Assembly (NCBI GenBank): GCA_000226015.1
Contig: JH155026.1
Coordinates: 183,408-219,737 of the forward strand
DNA from: Mnemiopsis leidyi
Taxonomy: Eukaryota > Ctenophora > Tentaculata > Lobata > Bolinopsidae
Direction: 5' to 3'
Length of the DNA: 36,330 nucleotides
Below, in pieces: positions 21,378 to 33,804 of the stretch; the stretch's first letter is position 1; every line of letters begins with the position of its first letter. Under the pieces are notes generated by a model. It was not told the origin of the DNA and searched no databases. It was given only the letters and a program-made list of their open reading frames with translations. Both the position numbers and the translations under genes were made by a program.

Positions 21378-24300
21378 TTCAATAAGCTGTCTAGGTACTC
21401 ACAATGCTTTGGATGAAGATTGGAACAGCGAAGTGCACCCCTGTTACAGGTACAAGTTTCACAGTGTTGTCTGTTGTAGAGTTTGGAGTTGTGTTGTATC
21501 ACCATCTTATACGTTATTGGGCATCCTGAGAGTCAGAGAGTAAGGTAATTGATATATTGCTATTAACATCAGCACTGGTGACTTGAACCGGTTTTACCTT
21601 CATTACAGTATTAAAGCTGCACTCACATTAACTACAAGTCATCATATCCATATTGATATTGTAAATTCTTAAATTATAGATTGTGCTAAAAAGTAAATCG
21701 AGTGATGGCATTCCAAGACTCCAAGACTCTCCTAAAGTTGACAACTTGTAATCTCACCTTGTCTAAAGGATTTATCGTGGTAGACGGTAGGAGCAAGATG
21801 AACGGGTGCTCTGTTAGCAGCACTACACTCTCCTTCTGATTGACGATGACAACTTAGAGTGTAGTTTTCATGTCCTTCTCCAGATAGCGAGCACCTGCAA
21901 CAATATAAATACAAGCTGTAAGTTGTTGTTCAGCTTGTAGAGATTGTACTTTACTGCAATAATACACGCTGTAAGTTGTTGTTCAGCTTGTTCTTGTAGA
22001 CTTAGAGTAGGATCGGACATTATAATCTTGGAGATACCTGAAAGTGAAACTCGAAGTGTTTTTTGTGAATAAGAGTAAATCATACGCATGATGCTATTGT
22101 ACAATGTTTACCTGCAGTACCGACATTTGCCGGTGAGAATGACGCCACCTGATGACACCACGACACCTCCAACAACACAACCAGATATCTGGACACCACT
22201 GTGGACACCACTGTGGACACCACTGTGGGAATGTTGTGGGTGTTGATCATGCTGATCGTAGTGACAAACCAGTTGGTCATTTGTAGAGGTGCTCTCACAT
22301 TTACACTTGATGTGACTGAAAATGAATTCAATTAACCTATTTTTTATAAAATTTTAGCGGTCAACAATCATAAATGAGCTTATAGTGTTATATTGGATCT
22401 GTTTTGATAAAAATATTAACTTGTTGTATATTTTAACAGAGAACCCAAACCGAAGATATGCTGATGTAATTTGAACCTCACCTATTGATGAAAATTGAAT
22501 ATCCTGCAGGTATGACGACTCCCTCATAAAAACAACCACTGCTTTTGTCATCAGTGCCAAATACCACATCCCCAGCTTGCATATTATGACATCTGTAGTT
22601 TTCTCGGTTGACAGGTTGAGAAAACAGCCTGCAAAATATGATGCACGTTCACAAGTGTGGAACTTAATGGGAATATGGATCAAGTCTGATTTTGAATTCA
22701 ATCTTATATCTATCGACAACACTTTAGAAACGAAACTAAATATTAAATAAGAACAATTCAAGAACAAAAACAACAAAACTTACTTGGACCTATCAACTGA
22801 GGCAAACTTTTGGTGTCCATTTTGATGGCGATACTGCTTGGGAATTGGTCTGTGATGACTTCTGACATTTCTCCATTTAAATTGAGATCGGCTTCTTTTT
22901 TGTGCATTTGTCATTTTCCCATGTTGATGTTTGAGTTTCTCTGATGTTGCTTTCTTCAAGTTGCTCGTCATTTGGTCCTCGTTTCTTAGCAACACCTGGT
23001 GCCTCATGAACTCCAAAACCTGTCTCCTCTTGATCTTCCTTCTTTTCCTTTCCGCTTCAGTCCTACTTTCATCATGTCTGTGGTGTGAATGTTCTAGAGA
23101 CTGCTTCGTCATGGTATTCTCCAGATCCGACACACGTTCATGTCTGAGATACTTTAACAGCTGTTCCTTTTTCTTTCTCCTCTCTTCGCTCGCTCTACTG
23201 CCTCTACCCTCTTCTTTAGTACAACTAAACACCAGACTACCAGACTTTTGTTTGATGCACGTGCAAGTCAAATTTCCGGGTATCCTTCTTGATTTTCCCA
23301 GGGGTGTAGCCTTATCCTGATAGACGCACGAAGGTGTCTGTGGCTTGATCACTTTCCGATTAACTCGTTTTGGAGGTTTGTGTTGTTTTTGTGGAGCAGG
23401 ATTGTGATGGGAATGGTGTCGACCTGATACTTCAACATGCTGCTTCCTTGATGTGACCGAGCTTGAGATTATTGGACTGTCTTTACAAGCGTTTCTGCAA
23501 ACAAAGACGGGCCCTGAGGGTAGCTGCTTACAAGTACAAACTTTACATTTTCCCATTTTTAGATCTGCTCCAAAACTGATAACCCTGTCTTTTCGTCGAC
23601 ACCCAGAAATGACCATCGTCTCATGTTCATGTTCATGTTGTTTGGGTTTCACATCAGGATGCTTATTCTCCTGGCTGATTGTGTTGTGATCATGACTGGT
23701 GTGCTTGTAATGTGATTGATCGTGGTTGGATCTCCAGCTAGCACAAGATGGATGGTAATGACAAGAAAGGTAAGCACTCTCTTGAGAATCAGTCAGACAC
23801 CTACAAACTGTACAATATTCTATTCTGACACGTGATCCTGCTGGGATCCTCCGGTCGTTAAGGTGACAGTAGTGCCCGCTTGTTTCCCAATGTCGTTTCA
23901 AGGACCCAGTATTTGGAGTTCTCCTCCCATTTATATCCACTGTTTTGTGTTCATGTTGATTAAATTCATCAACACATCCCGGTGTCTTCTTGCAGTAAAA
24001 CCCGACATTGTTCCCAACGTTGAGACAAACACATGTCTTACAGTTTCCAACTGTTATTCCTTGTAACAGTGGTATAATCTTCCCGTCTACCAAACATTGT
24101 TTTGTTTTGATAGCTGTCATGTGGTTATCATTGGAAAAACTTTCTTTTTTAGTGGAGGTTTTTGTTGGATTGCTCGTCTTATTATCAATGTGACTACAGG
24201 ACTTATTTTCTTTGCATTGAACAGATGGAGAACCATGATAGAGCAGACAAGCACACTCTTTACATTTGTTGTGACTAAAAACAAGCCCAAGCGGAATCTT

Positions 24301-27300
24301 TCGTCCGTTATGCCAACAGAATTCTCTACCCTCTTCTACACAGAATGGGTCTTTGAAGCATTTTATCACAGGTTTGAAACTATGATCGGAATCACAAACA
24401 CATCTATTGCAGCCTTGGTTGATAGAATCTGTTATATCGTACGTCTTATTTTCAAACAGACACTTTGGTCCGCTGGTCTGACACGCGGCATGTCGCCTAG
24501 CTTTACAGAAAAACACTTGGTCAGGATTCTTGGTGCAGAGGCAACTGGAGCAGGGTCGCTCGATTGCGTGACTATACTTCACGAAATGGTTACCCATATA
24601 GCATCCCTCTGTTGACCGGCGGATGTTGTATACAATTTTAGTGGGTGAGGAGTTCACTTTAGTTGTATGAGTATGACTGCTATCGTCTCTCACTTTAATA
24701 TTTGATTCATCATGCGTCTTTTTAGTTATCTTACTATGCTTTTCGTTTTGTCTCTTCTTGGTAGTACTAATTGTTATTTCATCCTGGGCGCTTTTTTGAA
24801 CAATGTCCCTGATAACTTCTTTAATGGCCTCGTCTTTATCATCATCATCTGTGTCATCTGGTTCGTCAGCTTCGTTACTTGAAACAGAATAGTGATCCGT
24901 TGGGCGTTCTGTATCGTTTTCAATGTTAGTTTCTCCCAGTCCCTCCTCTCCAGGACTCAGACTAACTTCCTCCACGAATGTTGCTCCGTGTTTGTTATTT
25001 GTCTTCTCTTTTTGAACGTTTCCTTTATCGTGATCACCATTATTTTCATCATCAAATTTTTTCTTCTCAAGTGTTTTCACTGAATCTTTACCGTCATGAA
25101 TAACAATTCTATCTGGTTTGGATGCACCAGATAAGCACCTGAAGATAAGTCCAGTTAAAAGTCGAGTACAGGTACACTTTCTCTCCTTGATGTAGAATCC
25201 CTTACCAACAGAATACGCCTTGTTTCTGTAGTAACACTTCTCTTCGTGAACATTTGTAGTTTTTGGGGTTGGGATCAGCCCTTGTACACACTCCTTGTCT
25301 TGACTACATTTAAACTCAACCTTCTCAGCCACTGTACAGACACAAGAGACACAACTCTTCAGCTTCATCACGTCCCCGTTTTTGTAAGACTTGCTTTTGT
25401 AGAAGCACATTCTTTCAGGCTGTGGAGCAGATTCAGATGCTGATTTTTGGCAAGTGCTTTTGTCTTTTGTTTTCCCCATTGAGATCTTTGCTTTTTCAAC
25501 TATTTCGTTGACTAAACTTGAACGGTCTTTTTCAGAAAACTCTTGCTTATCCTCTGTCGCTTCATCTTTTATTGTTCCATTATCTTTTGTCGATTTATCA
25601 TCATTTGTTGATTTAGCATCCTTTTCTGGTTTTTCATCTATTGTTGATTTCTTATCATCATCTTTCTTATCCTTTGTCGCTTCATCTATTATTGATTTAT
25701 TATCTTTTGTCGATTTATCATCATTTGTTGATTTAGCATCCTTTGCTGGTTTTTCATCTATTGTTGATTTCTTATCATCATTTTTCTTATCCTTTGTCGC
25801 TTCATCTATTATTGATTTATTATCTTTTGTCGATTTATCATCATTTGTTGATTTAGCATCCTTTGCTGGTTTTTCATCAATTGTTGATTTCTTATCGATT
25901 GCTGATTTATGATCTCTTGCTGAGTTATCATCCTTCGTTGATTTTTCAACCTTTGTTGATGCATCAACATTTTTGAAGTCTGTGACTTTGAGTTCTCTTC
26001 GATATATTCATCACTTTTTTCGAGCTTTTTATCGTTAGAATGCTTGGCAACATTCTTAACAGACGATTTCGACGAATTTACACTTACAGTGTTAATATTT
26101 TCCGCTGAAGTTTGTTTTGACTCTTTGTTACTGAGGGTAGCATCCTTAGTTTTGTTTGAAATATCAACTTCCTTGGATTCATGGACTTCTTTTTTCTTGT
26201 CTATCAAAGAATCTAGATTCTTGGTGCTTTCCGAAGACGTAGATGTATCTTTACTATCCTCTGACTTATTCACTGATTCCTTCTCTTTAACGTTTGCCTT
26301 GGTGTGAGTTTCCTCCTTATCCTTGGTCTTGTTATTCTTTGATCTTCTTTTTTTGTCCTGCGATTTTACGACCTCCGATTCAGTGTTGGTGTTTTTAGTT
26401 TCTTTACTGGAAGTCGACTCTTTTTTGTCATCTGTTTCTGTTTTGTTAGCTGCAGATTTTATATCTGTTTTGTTTTTCGTTTCTTCTTCAAATGGATGTT
26501 TAGAATTGCCTTTGTTCTTTGTATTAGTGGAGGTGTCAGAAGTCTTATCTTTTCTAACAACTTCACCCTTTTCTGAGTTATCATTTTCAGAGTGCTTTTT
26601 AATGTCGTCATCATCGCCAGAAGATTTGTTCTTATCTTGAGAATCGTGAGAATCATCTTCAGAATCATAGTCTGTCCCTTTTTCAGACTCATTTTCATCA
26701 TCTCCCTTGCCCTTCACGACAGTAGAGGAAGAGTTACTATGGATATGCTCTATTTCGACCTTCAATTCCCTTCTTTTACACAGCATGTCGTCCTTACAAA
26801 ACATAATGCTCCGAGCATGGTGAGTGATACAAGCACACTTCTTACACCCAACAGAAACCGAATGTTGGTGAGGTATCAGGATCCCCTTGTACATGCAACC
26901 TCCCCTGCTGCATGCCATGTCTACTCGGCATTTGAGGTGGGCGGTCTGGGCATTCCCCAAGCACTTACAAGACTGGCATTTACTTACCTGAAAAGAGATT
27001 CTTCAGGCACTTAAAATAAAATTGTTATCTGTGCAGGTCGAAGTTGTTATGGGGATCGCGATCGATTATTGCTATCAGCTTCAAATTCTTAAAAATAATG
27101 CAAAAGTACAAAATATGTCAAAAGAAACTCGAACTCACGGCAGCTTCTCTACCGAAGGGGATGAAACTCTGTTTGTACCGACAACCCTGCTCCTGAAGTC
27201 CATACCTCCGGACATGACCCTCCCTCCAGCTCCTCAACTGTCCCATACACTGCACATCGCTCTGACAGGACAGTCTGCCATACAGACCAGCCCGCTGGCA

Positions 27301-28263
27301 CTGACACGTGATACAGGGACTTTGTTTGAAGCTGCTCCCGTAGGCAATGTGCTGGTTACCGTATCTGCAGCCTGACGGCTTTACGTATACCCTGGTATGG
27401 GAAGTGGTTTTGTTATTAGATTTTCATGAAAAGTTCAAGTCACTGGCTTGGATCAGTAATTCTTGTCAGTTTAGCGGACAAGTGCAAACATTGTATCTCG
27501 GGTATTGAAGAGATAGAAATCGAATTTCATTAAACATCAATGAAGTAAACATCAAACAGAAATTCACTGTAAATGAGTGGGCCAGATCTCGACAGCCAAT
27601 TACCTGCGGTAGACAGGATATGAATCTTGATGTTGTAAAACGGGTTGGGAGTACACAATATGACTCTCATCAGGAGCAGACCGAACATATTGAACTTCAG
27701 GAGAGGAATGTGATCTGGTCTCTAATACTTCATGGGGATGAGAGTACTGATACTCCAGGACAGGACGAGAAGATGGGACAATGTGGGATGTTGGGACAGA
27801 TCGGGTTGAAGTTGTAAAGTGGTAGACTAGAATCCTCGAAGTCCCTAGAGATTCGTACCTGGTAGAGGGTTGATTTTGCCATTTTATTGACATGACTTTG
27901 AATCGTAAAAACCTCAAGAATTTAAGTTATCATTACAAATAGTTAATGATCTTCTGTGTTTATAGGAACGATTGAAAACGAAAAACGCATGGCCTGATAA
28001 CGATGATGTAATGAACTCGTCTTACTCTTAGACAATAGTAACAGCACCTTTGAGAACAGTATTTAGAACAATCAGGAAGCCCATCGTCTCTAAACACGGG
28101 AGTTCCTACGTAGTAGAGTCTCCTGGGTTGGCCTCGGTAAGGGTAGTCACAGAAGTGGTAGCCAGACCCGAGAGGGAGAGGGCGGGAAGTACCGCAGTTG
28201 GAGTGATAGAGAGGGATCAGAGACAGTAGGATAAACCATGGTAGGGGTGAGGATGTCTGGTCT
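21374..28263 (-). CDS. Large secreted protein with 15 six-cysteine (VWC/pacifastin-like) modules
   Basis: Exons in order on the - strand: about 28263-28048 (uncertain), 27858-27604, 27391-27139, 26987-22784, 22628-22482, 22315-22112, 21894-21758, 21525-21374 (TAA). Junction phases agree throughout. The first contains WFILLSLIPLYHSNCG, signal-peptide-like, but no ATG in frame, so a start exon is missing. Fifteen modules of about 40 residues have the form C1-x(14-17)-C2-xx-C3-x-C4-x(8-14)-C5-x(3-7)-C6, often with a G, Y or I around the middle of the first loop. This matches the first half of von Willebrand C domains and also pacifastin modules; I cannot decide. Long linkers rich in K, D, E, S, N and H separate them. 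The protein is about 1,850 aa and probably extracellular matrix or mucus. The large exon carries one apparent frameshift near 25970-25974. Function unknown. Confidence 0.75.
22189..22226 (-). repeat. 12-bp coding repeat
   Basis: Three copies of TGGACACCACTG, on the - strand CACAGTGGTGTC, encoding H-S-G-V three times within the linker after a module in exon 22315-22112. In frame, so tolerated. Confidence 0.8.
25548..25907 (-). repeat. Three 120-bp coding repeats
   Basis: Three tandem copies of 120 bp (40 codons) in the large exon (25548-25667, 25668-25787, 25788-25907). Each encodes a Lys/Asp/Ser/Thr-rich linker with KKSTIDEKP and KDAKSTNDDKSTKD. The two inner copies are almost identical, so expansion is recent. 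The length is a multiple of three and keeps the frame. Confidence 0.85.
25970..25974 (-). other. Apparent one-base frameshift in an A-run
   Basis: Upstream (26987 to about 25975) the frame reads Lys/Glu/Ser-rich sequence ending NSKSQTSK. Downstream, the same kind of sequence continues in another frame as NVDASTKVEKSTKDD. Staying in the first frame gives a sudden Gln/Asn/Met-rich stretch and a stop at 25809. One more A in the run of five would join the two, and then the exon length (4204+1) matches the phases of both flanking introns exactly. A sequencing error, allele or real break are all possible. Confidence 0.7.
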
Positions 28264-29118
28264 CTAGAGAGGTTCAGGTGAGGTTAAATTCAACTTGTTT
28301 TATTCAAGTGTTGCTGTGAGTGGTTGAGATGTTTCAATGTTTCAGTTGGCTGTCCCTAAATTAGAAGCTGGATCAGTTCAGTTTTAATTGTTTTAAACTT
28401 AAAGCAAATACGCATGTTTTTTTGCCAATCATTAAAATTAATTTCAATATTTTTTCAACATCTTTACCTCATTCAACAAGCAAGTATCAGATCAGCAAAT
28501 CACAAGCTACATATCGGCCAGAAACACGAAATACACTGTACACAATTAAAGAAATGAGGTCTTCTTCGTGTACTATATGTAGTCATACATTTTCTTGTTC
28601 TTGAGACTCAGTACACCTTCTCTGCTTTGATTTCTTTAACTTTAAGCCTGTGTCGTAGCGTGACCTCCTCTTAAGAGCTAGAGCTTATTTCAGGATCTTC
28701 ATTACACCGTATCTGTAATTATCCAACACTAAGTTATGTCTTGAATGTATAAGTGCGGATTATTTTAAAGAGCAACTCTAATTGCTTTTTTATCAAAGCA
28801 AGGTAAAGCAGGAAACCCGCCTGAGACAGACAGCACATCAATTCTGATAGTCTCCATACGAATCCTTAGCAATAGCAAGGTGAAGTAAATTGTGCTTCAT
28901 ATTCAATAGTTGGATGCACTTGTATTATTACCTCTGATAACTGTTTTTTAGTTTTGATTTTTTGAAGTTTTGCAAATTAAATATGGAAACTGAGCAGTGA
29001 GAAATCGATAAAAACTGAATAATTGATGTTACTGGTTAGTGTTGTCAAAACCTCTTTAGCATGAAAATATACTAAATAAAATTCACCACACATTCATCAC
29101 TCTTGAATAAAGATTGAC
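28264..29118. other. Stretch without a recognisable gene
   Basis: A/T-rich. It should hold the 5' exon and promoter of the cysteine-module gene and the 3' UTR of the next - strand gene, but no clear exon, repeat or polyadenylation site stands out. Confidence 0.4.
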
Positions 29119-29736
29119 TTAGTAACAAAATGCCAAAACTCTCGAAACAGCGAGCCCTAAAAGTCCCAACATCCCAGTGAAGATTTCAGGACGTCCCGCA
29201 GCTGCACTGGCAGACTTGACGACGTTACACTCGGTAGTGTTGCACGTGGTACACTTCCACTTCCACTGCCACGTGGCGTTCTCAGGCTTGTGGGGGCAGT
29301 CTCCACATCCCAGCACCGTCAGTTGTCGGCGGGAGGCGGTGTAACATCGTCCCCACGTTTCGTTACCTGCAGTGATTGTTAAAAAATATATTTTTAGAGT
29401 TTTGAGCGCAAATCTTATTTGACTGTACATCAACATCAACATGTGAACTCAAAATGATAGTTTGGAAGCAATATCCTTTTGAATAGCTGATTAAGGGGCT
29501 AATATGTTCCCGTTTTCCTTATCATGAATTAGAAATAAATCAAGAGTGTCACTGTCACATAATGGTAATCAACTGCAAATTCTCCCACCATTTCCCACAC
29601 CAGCAGAATAGAGATCGTTACATTTCCTGGAAAGGACTGAGCCGGTGTCATGCTCGTCATACCCTCCTGTATCCATAGTTCCCACGTAGCAGGAGAAGCC
29701 CGTTACCATGGAAACGCAACCAGTAACGTAAAGAAT
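29119..29736 (-). CDS. Three-finger (LY6/uPAR-like) GPI-anchored protein, 3' part
   Basis: Last exon 29366-29119 after TGCAG|GTAACG; preceding exon about 29736-29589, ending AATG|GTGGGA in phase 1, joining to G-NETWGRCYTAS. The readable part has cysteines in CVSMVTGFSCYVG, SRKCNDLY, WGRCYT, GCGDC and a terminal WKCTTCNTTECN; the last resembles the CC...CN close of three-finger domains. Then comes a small-residue stretch (SASAAAG) and a hydrophobic tail (FTGMLGLLGLAVSRVLAFCY), typical of GPI attachment. The signal-peptide exon was not found upstream. The donor choice is uncertain because several GTG sites lie nearby. Such proteins usually sit on the outer cell surface. Confidence 0.55.
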
Positions 29737-29739
29737 CTG

Positions 29740-30960
29740 TTTGTTTATTTGTAATTAGCTGACTAGTTCGCTAGATTAATTCTACATTAATTGACGGTAC
29801 AACTACAATGTAACCTGTTATGAAATAACAGTTGGTCAGGAAGGAATTGTTTTTGTGAAAGTCTAGTGGCGAACTTGAAGGAAGATCAGGAGATGGATAT
29901 GGAGAGAGTAATATTTATTAGTATTACTACTGCAGTACCTGCATTAAATTGAGATTTAGACCCATTTTGATTGTGTGGCCCTATTACGAAACAAGATTCA
30001 ATAAAAAAGGCCCAAACACCGTGCAGCAAAAGAAAGTATGCGGAATATTGGAAAATCAGCTGCCCGTATACCTCAAGTCACGTGACGGAGTTCCGAACAT
30101 CCGTGAAATCATTACCAGGCACCAGTTTTCTCTTTCTGGCCGCTTACACTTCGTAATTGAAAAATAATTGTCTTGATTTGTTAATTGTTTTATGGGCTTA
30201 TAGTCATATATCGAGGGCATATCCTTTTGCCAGATTAGTCTGTAATCGAATTTGGGATTTTCCCAAAAAAACTTTTAGATGGTGATGTCTCGTCACGCAT
30301 CAGGAAACAGTTATGCAAGCGAAAATTGTTATGGTTTGAAAAAAACTAAATTTTTCGGTGGTGAGCAATAATTCTATTCTGCTCAACAGGAAGCTTATAA
30401 ATAAAACTCGTCACATACTGATGAGGAAACGTAATGATTAAAGATTTATCTATGACAATTGATATAAATCTGCTAGATCTCCGGCATAAACCGACAATAT
30501 ACATATTTACAGGTGGATTAATGAATGTTACATCCTTTTAATATTCAGTCTATAATTCAATAAGCTTTGACGAATATTACAATTTACGCTGAATAAAATT
30601 GGGTATGCGCAATGTGCACTGCACAGTGTTGTATTTAAACATCTGGTTTCTGAAATCTCTGAAATAAAAACATCACCGCGGTCTGAACTCCGAAGGGAAA
30701 AGTAGAAAAGCTTAAATAAATGTTGGTTATACAAATGAAAAATTCTTTATACATTATTCAACTGTCTTTATACATTATTCAACTGTCCAGCGATCAAAAC
30801 AAATCATCTTACTGTAATACTGTCACTCGAAATAACCTCCACAATGACAAACTACCGAGCACCGAACAATCTACTGTAAGTATTTTAATTTCGAGGGATT
30901 TACTGATGAGTAAAGAAAACAAAAACTTTATTCCGATTTTAACAAAGTTGTTACAAAGTG
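29740..30960. other. Stretch without a secure gene
   Basis: A/T-rich. A + strand frame at 29949-30167 without a normal ATG and an overlapping frame from ATG 29971 show no recognised domain. A 22-bp duplication (CTTTATACATTATTCAACTG) lies at about 30744-30787. The promoter and first exon of the GPI protein should be here but were not located. Confidence 0.35.
30927..30932 (-). terminator. Polyadenylation signal of the LRRC61-like gene
   Basis: TTTATT on +, i.e. AATAAA on -, 37 bases after the stop codon. Well placed for a short 3' UTR. Confidence 0.6.
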
Positions 30961-30968
30961 TTTGTTTG

Positions 30969-33804
30969 TCAAGTTGAAGGTGGTTTGTCTTGACTTGGCG
31001 GAGAACCCTTGAGTTGAGCAGCTAGACGTTGTAGAGCTTGATTACCTTCAGTCTCCAGGACAGTCATCATGTCTTCCATCCGGTATTTCTCTACGTAAAC
31101 TGAGTTCAGCGTTTCTGAAAAAGTAAAGGGTTTAACATTTAAATGTATAGAGTGAAAACCCTTGAATGTACAAGAGAAAATTAGATATTTTTTGCCTTAA
31201 TCATGGAGTAAACTTATCGTGCAAATAGTGAAAAACAACGTTCTAGAACGAGTATAATGATTACCTTTAAGATATCTGAGCTTCATGTTGAGATCCAGAT
31301 CATCGAAGAATTCCTCCTCCCAGAATGATGGAGAGACTACTGGTCCACTCTGCGGTATGTCGTGTATCGGAATCTTCTCTTCTGAAGTGATTTATCTTTA
31401 CAAGTTGAACTCCAATAGTTGAATCAGTAGTTGAATGTTGAACTCTTATAGGCGTCTCACGTAAACATTGTCATCAACAAGGGTAACAAACTATGGCTAT
31501 ATATTATAATGCCGTGATACTGTACGATGGTTTTATCAAGTGTGTGTGAAAACTAACAAATCGCTATTAAGTCTAACCTCGAAGTGATGCGTCTATTTCG
31601 TCTAGACTCTTAAACGCACTGGACAGTTCTCCTTTCAGATATCTGAACATTGAACAATCAATACGACTAATTTAGAGGAGATTCTTCGCAGTTCCAACTC
31701 TATCAATTTAGATCTCAGCGGAGAATAAGAATCATAATTAGTTCTGTGCGTTAATTACCAATAATAAGCAGCACACTGTACCTGTAGTCCAGCATTACAA
31801 GGTCAGGAAGTAAAGCTTTAAGTTTGTTTGGGTAGGAGTCAAGATGGCAGACAGGGTTACCAACGTTACCGTCCTTCATGATTACCTTCCTCAAGTTTGG
31901 GATGGTCTCCAGCAACTTCAGCGACTCCAAACTAGGAAAGGGGGTTAGGGATTAACAGTGTTTCAGAATTCGAATTAATTTAATGTAAGAATTTATTTAA
32001 TGTAAGAATGATTAGAGAAAAGTCGGACATTCTTGAATCAGATCGTTCGAAACTGGCTTCTCATTGGTTGGCACTCCTTCCCAATTATTCTGAACGCCGT
32101 CATATCATCATAACTAAACCAATGAGCACTCCTAATTTATTATTGACGCGAGGCGTCATATTAGCGTTTCTGCAAAAACAGATAGACTATAAGTCATAAG
32201 ACTCTACGAATGCTTACCTCCTGATTGAATCGAAAAGCTGCCATAAATATAAGCGCTCAATTAAGCATTTGGATATAAAAGGTTCCAGTAGAAAATGAAC
32301 TTCACAAAGATCTGTCTGTCAAGCATCAGTCATCATCATGCTTAATTAGATAGACGACGCGACAATGTGGACGCGCGCTTGTGCGCGCGTCAAATTTGTT
32401 ACACTAACTGCTAAAATGTACTGCAAAAACAGCTGCCGCATCCTCCAGTAGTATTTCACATGTGAGTCTTATCAATCATCACTAAAAATATAGTATATTT
32501 TGAGCATTATCGACTTATTAAGATTACCAACCTAGCAAGTTCATTTCCAGACACGTTTAGAGAGGACAGAGCCGGCATATACTCCAATCCTTTCAGAGAC
32601 GACAATTTGTTGTTGCTCAGATCAAGAATTTGTAAACTCTGTAACCTGTCAAGTGTAGAAACTAAAGTTAGTCAAAACTCAGCTGAAAACCAGATTTATG
32701 ACTTAGAGTAATGAGTGAATCAAATGCATTACCATATCAAGATTTAAAAGGCGGCCTAACTAAACAACAAACGGTGATGACAAAAGGATCGCTTAGTTAT
32801 CGCTGATCATTGATCACTATTTGATAAATGTTGCTATCACAAGTACAGAAGCTGACTCGAGCAAACAGAAGCTGTCACCAAAGTGAAGCTGCAAAACTGC
32901 CCAGTAACTCAGTGGAAACATCCCTGCAGTAACATCTCTCTATCACAGACAGCGTGTGTTACTTACTTGAAGAGCGGCGACAAGTCATGAACTTTGTTGT
33001 AACTGACGTCCAGCGATACCAGGTTCTCGCACATGTACACACATCCCAGGTTCTCTATACCTGTTTCAGTTTCTAGTTAAAGAAATAAAATAAATAAATA
33101 ATGAATAATGATGCCAGCAACATCACAAGTCTTAATCTCACAAAATATCAAACAAATTACTAAATGTTAATAAAATTTATCCGAATATCTAATTAATGTT
33201 GATAAATTTCTTTTTAGCTACAAAAGGATTATCTTTAGAAAGTTATTATTGTTATTAGAAAGTTATTATTGTTTTAGAATGTGCCACTACAACATCTTTA
33301 TGTGGGCTCGTAATTTGTTCCTCATCTTGGTCGGGAAATTTAACTGTTTTGGCAGTCAACTCAAGGCTACTATCCCGGAAATTCCCCCAAAAAAGAGAAA
33401 TGAGGAAGAAAGAATGAACTTATGAAATATTTTGAATTAACCTGTATTTTTAGCGTGTACGTGTATCACACAACTCAAATCGAAATCTCCCGTCAGGCGC
33501 TTTACGAACTGTTCACTAAGATAACCATCTGAAATGTCAATATAAGGAGATACCCATATTAGGAAACGCCATATCAGAATTCAGAACTGATTTTCAACTT
33601 TTTTTATCAACACACAATTTACATATCAACAACTTTCTTGTCAATTGACACTCACAAGCAGAAATTAGAAAAGGCATATTCAACAGGATTTGTATAATCC
33701 GTCTGCAAATATGGCCATGATAAGACTTGATGTAAATAGTAGCTGAACTGTGTAAGCTTACCTTCCACCATTTGGTAATCGTCTGTCTGCTCTTCCCTTG
33801 ACAT
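30969..33804 (-). CDS. LRRC61-like leucine-rich repeat protein
   Basis: Complete in eight exons: 33804-33762 (ATG), 33528-33442, 33072-32967, 32645-32532, 31931-31782, 31642-31578, 31381-31265, 31114-30969 (TGA). Phases agree at every junction and give 275 aa. After an N-terminal MSREEQTDDYQ, the segment LTGDFDLSCVIHVHAKN and GIENLGCVYMCENLVSLDVS leads into leucine-rich repeats (LDVSYNKV, LDLSNNKLSSLKGL, LNVSGNELASLESL) and an LRR cap with GNPVCHLDSYPNKLKALLP and DLVMLDY. The order and the GDFDL/GCVYMCENL stretch match LRRC61, a small cytosolic protein (about 260 aa in mammals) of poorly known role. The last 85 residues, after the cap (YLKGELSSAFKSLDEIDASL onward), are helical and charged. 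No signal peptide. The start has a CTATTGTAGAC-ATG context with nothing better upstream. Confidence 0.85.
32370..32391. repeat. GC-rich perfect hairpin
   Basis: GACGCGCGC and GCGCGCGTC, a 9-bp perfect stem with a TTGT loop, in the A/T-rich intron 31932-32531 of the LRRC61-like gene. A smaller one, GACGC-GAG-GCGTC, lies near 32143. Function unknown. Confidence 0.6.

Noticed and set aside
22931-26640. Many + strand frames opposite the large - strand exon
   Set aside because: They are shadows of Lys/Asp/Ser-rich coding, giving Phe/Leu/Ser-rich nonsense. The - strand has cysteine modules and consistent splice phases.
27022-27375. 117-codon + strand frame
   Set aside because: Shadow of the - strand exon 27391-27139, which encodes two cysteine modules with matching phases.
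29949-30167. Transposase or retrotransposon fragment
   Set aside because: The frames have a basic stretch but no catalytic motif or terminal repeats that I can identify.
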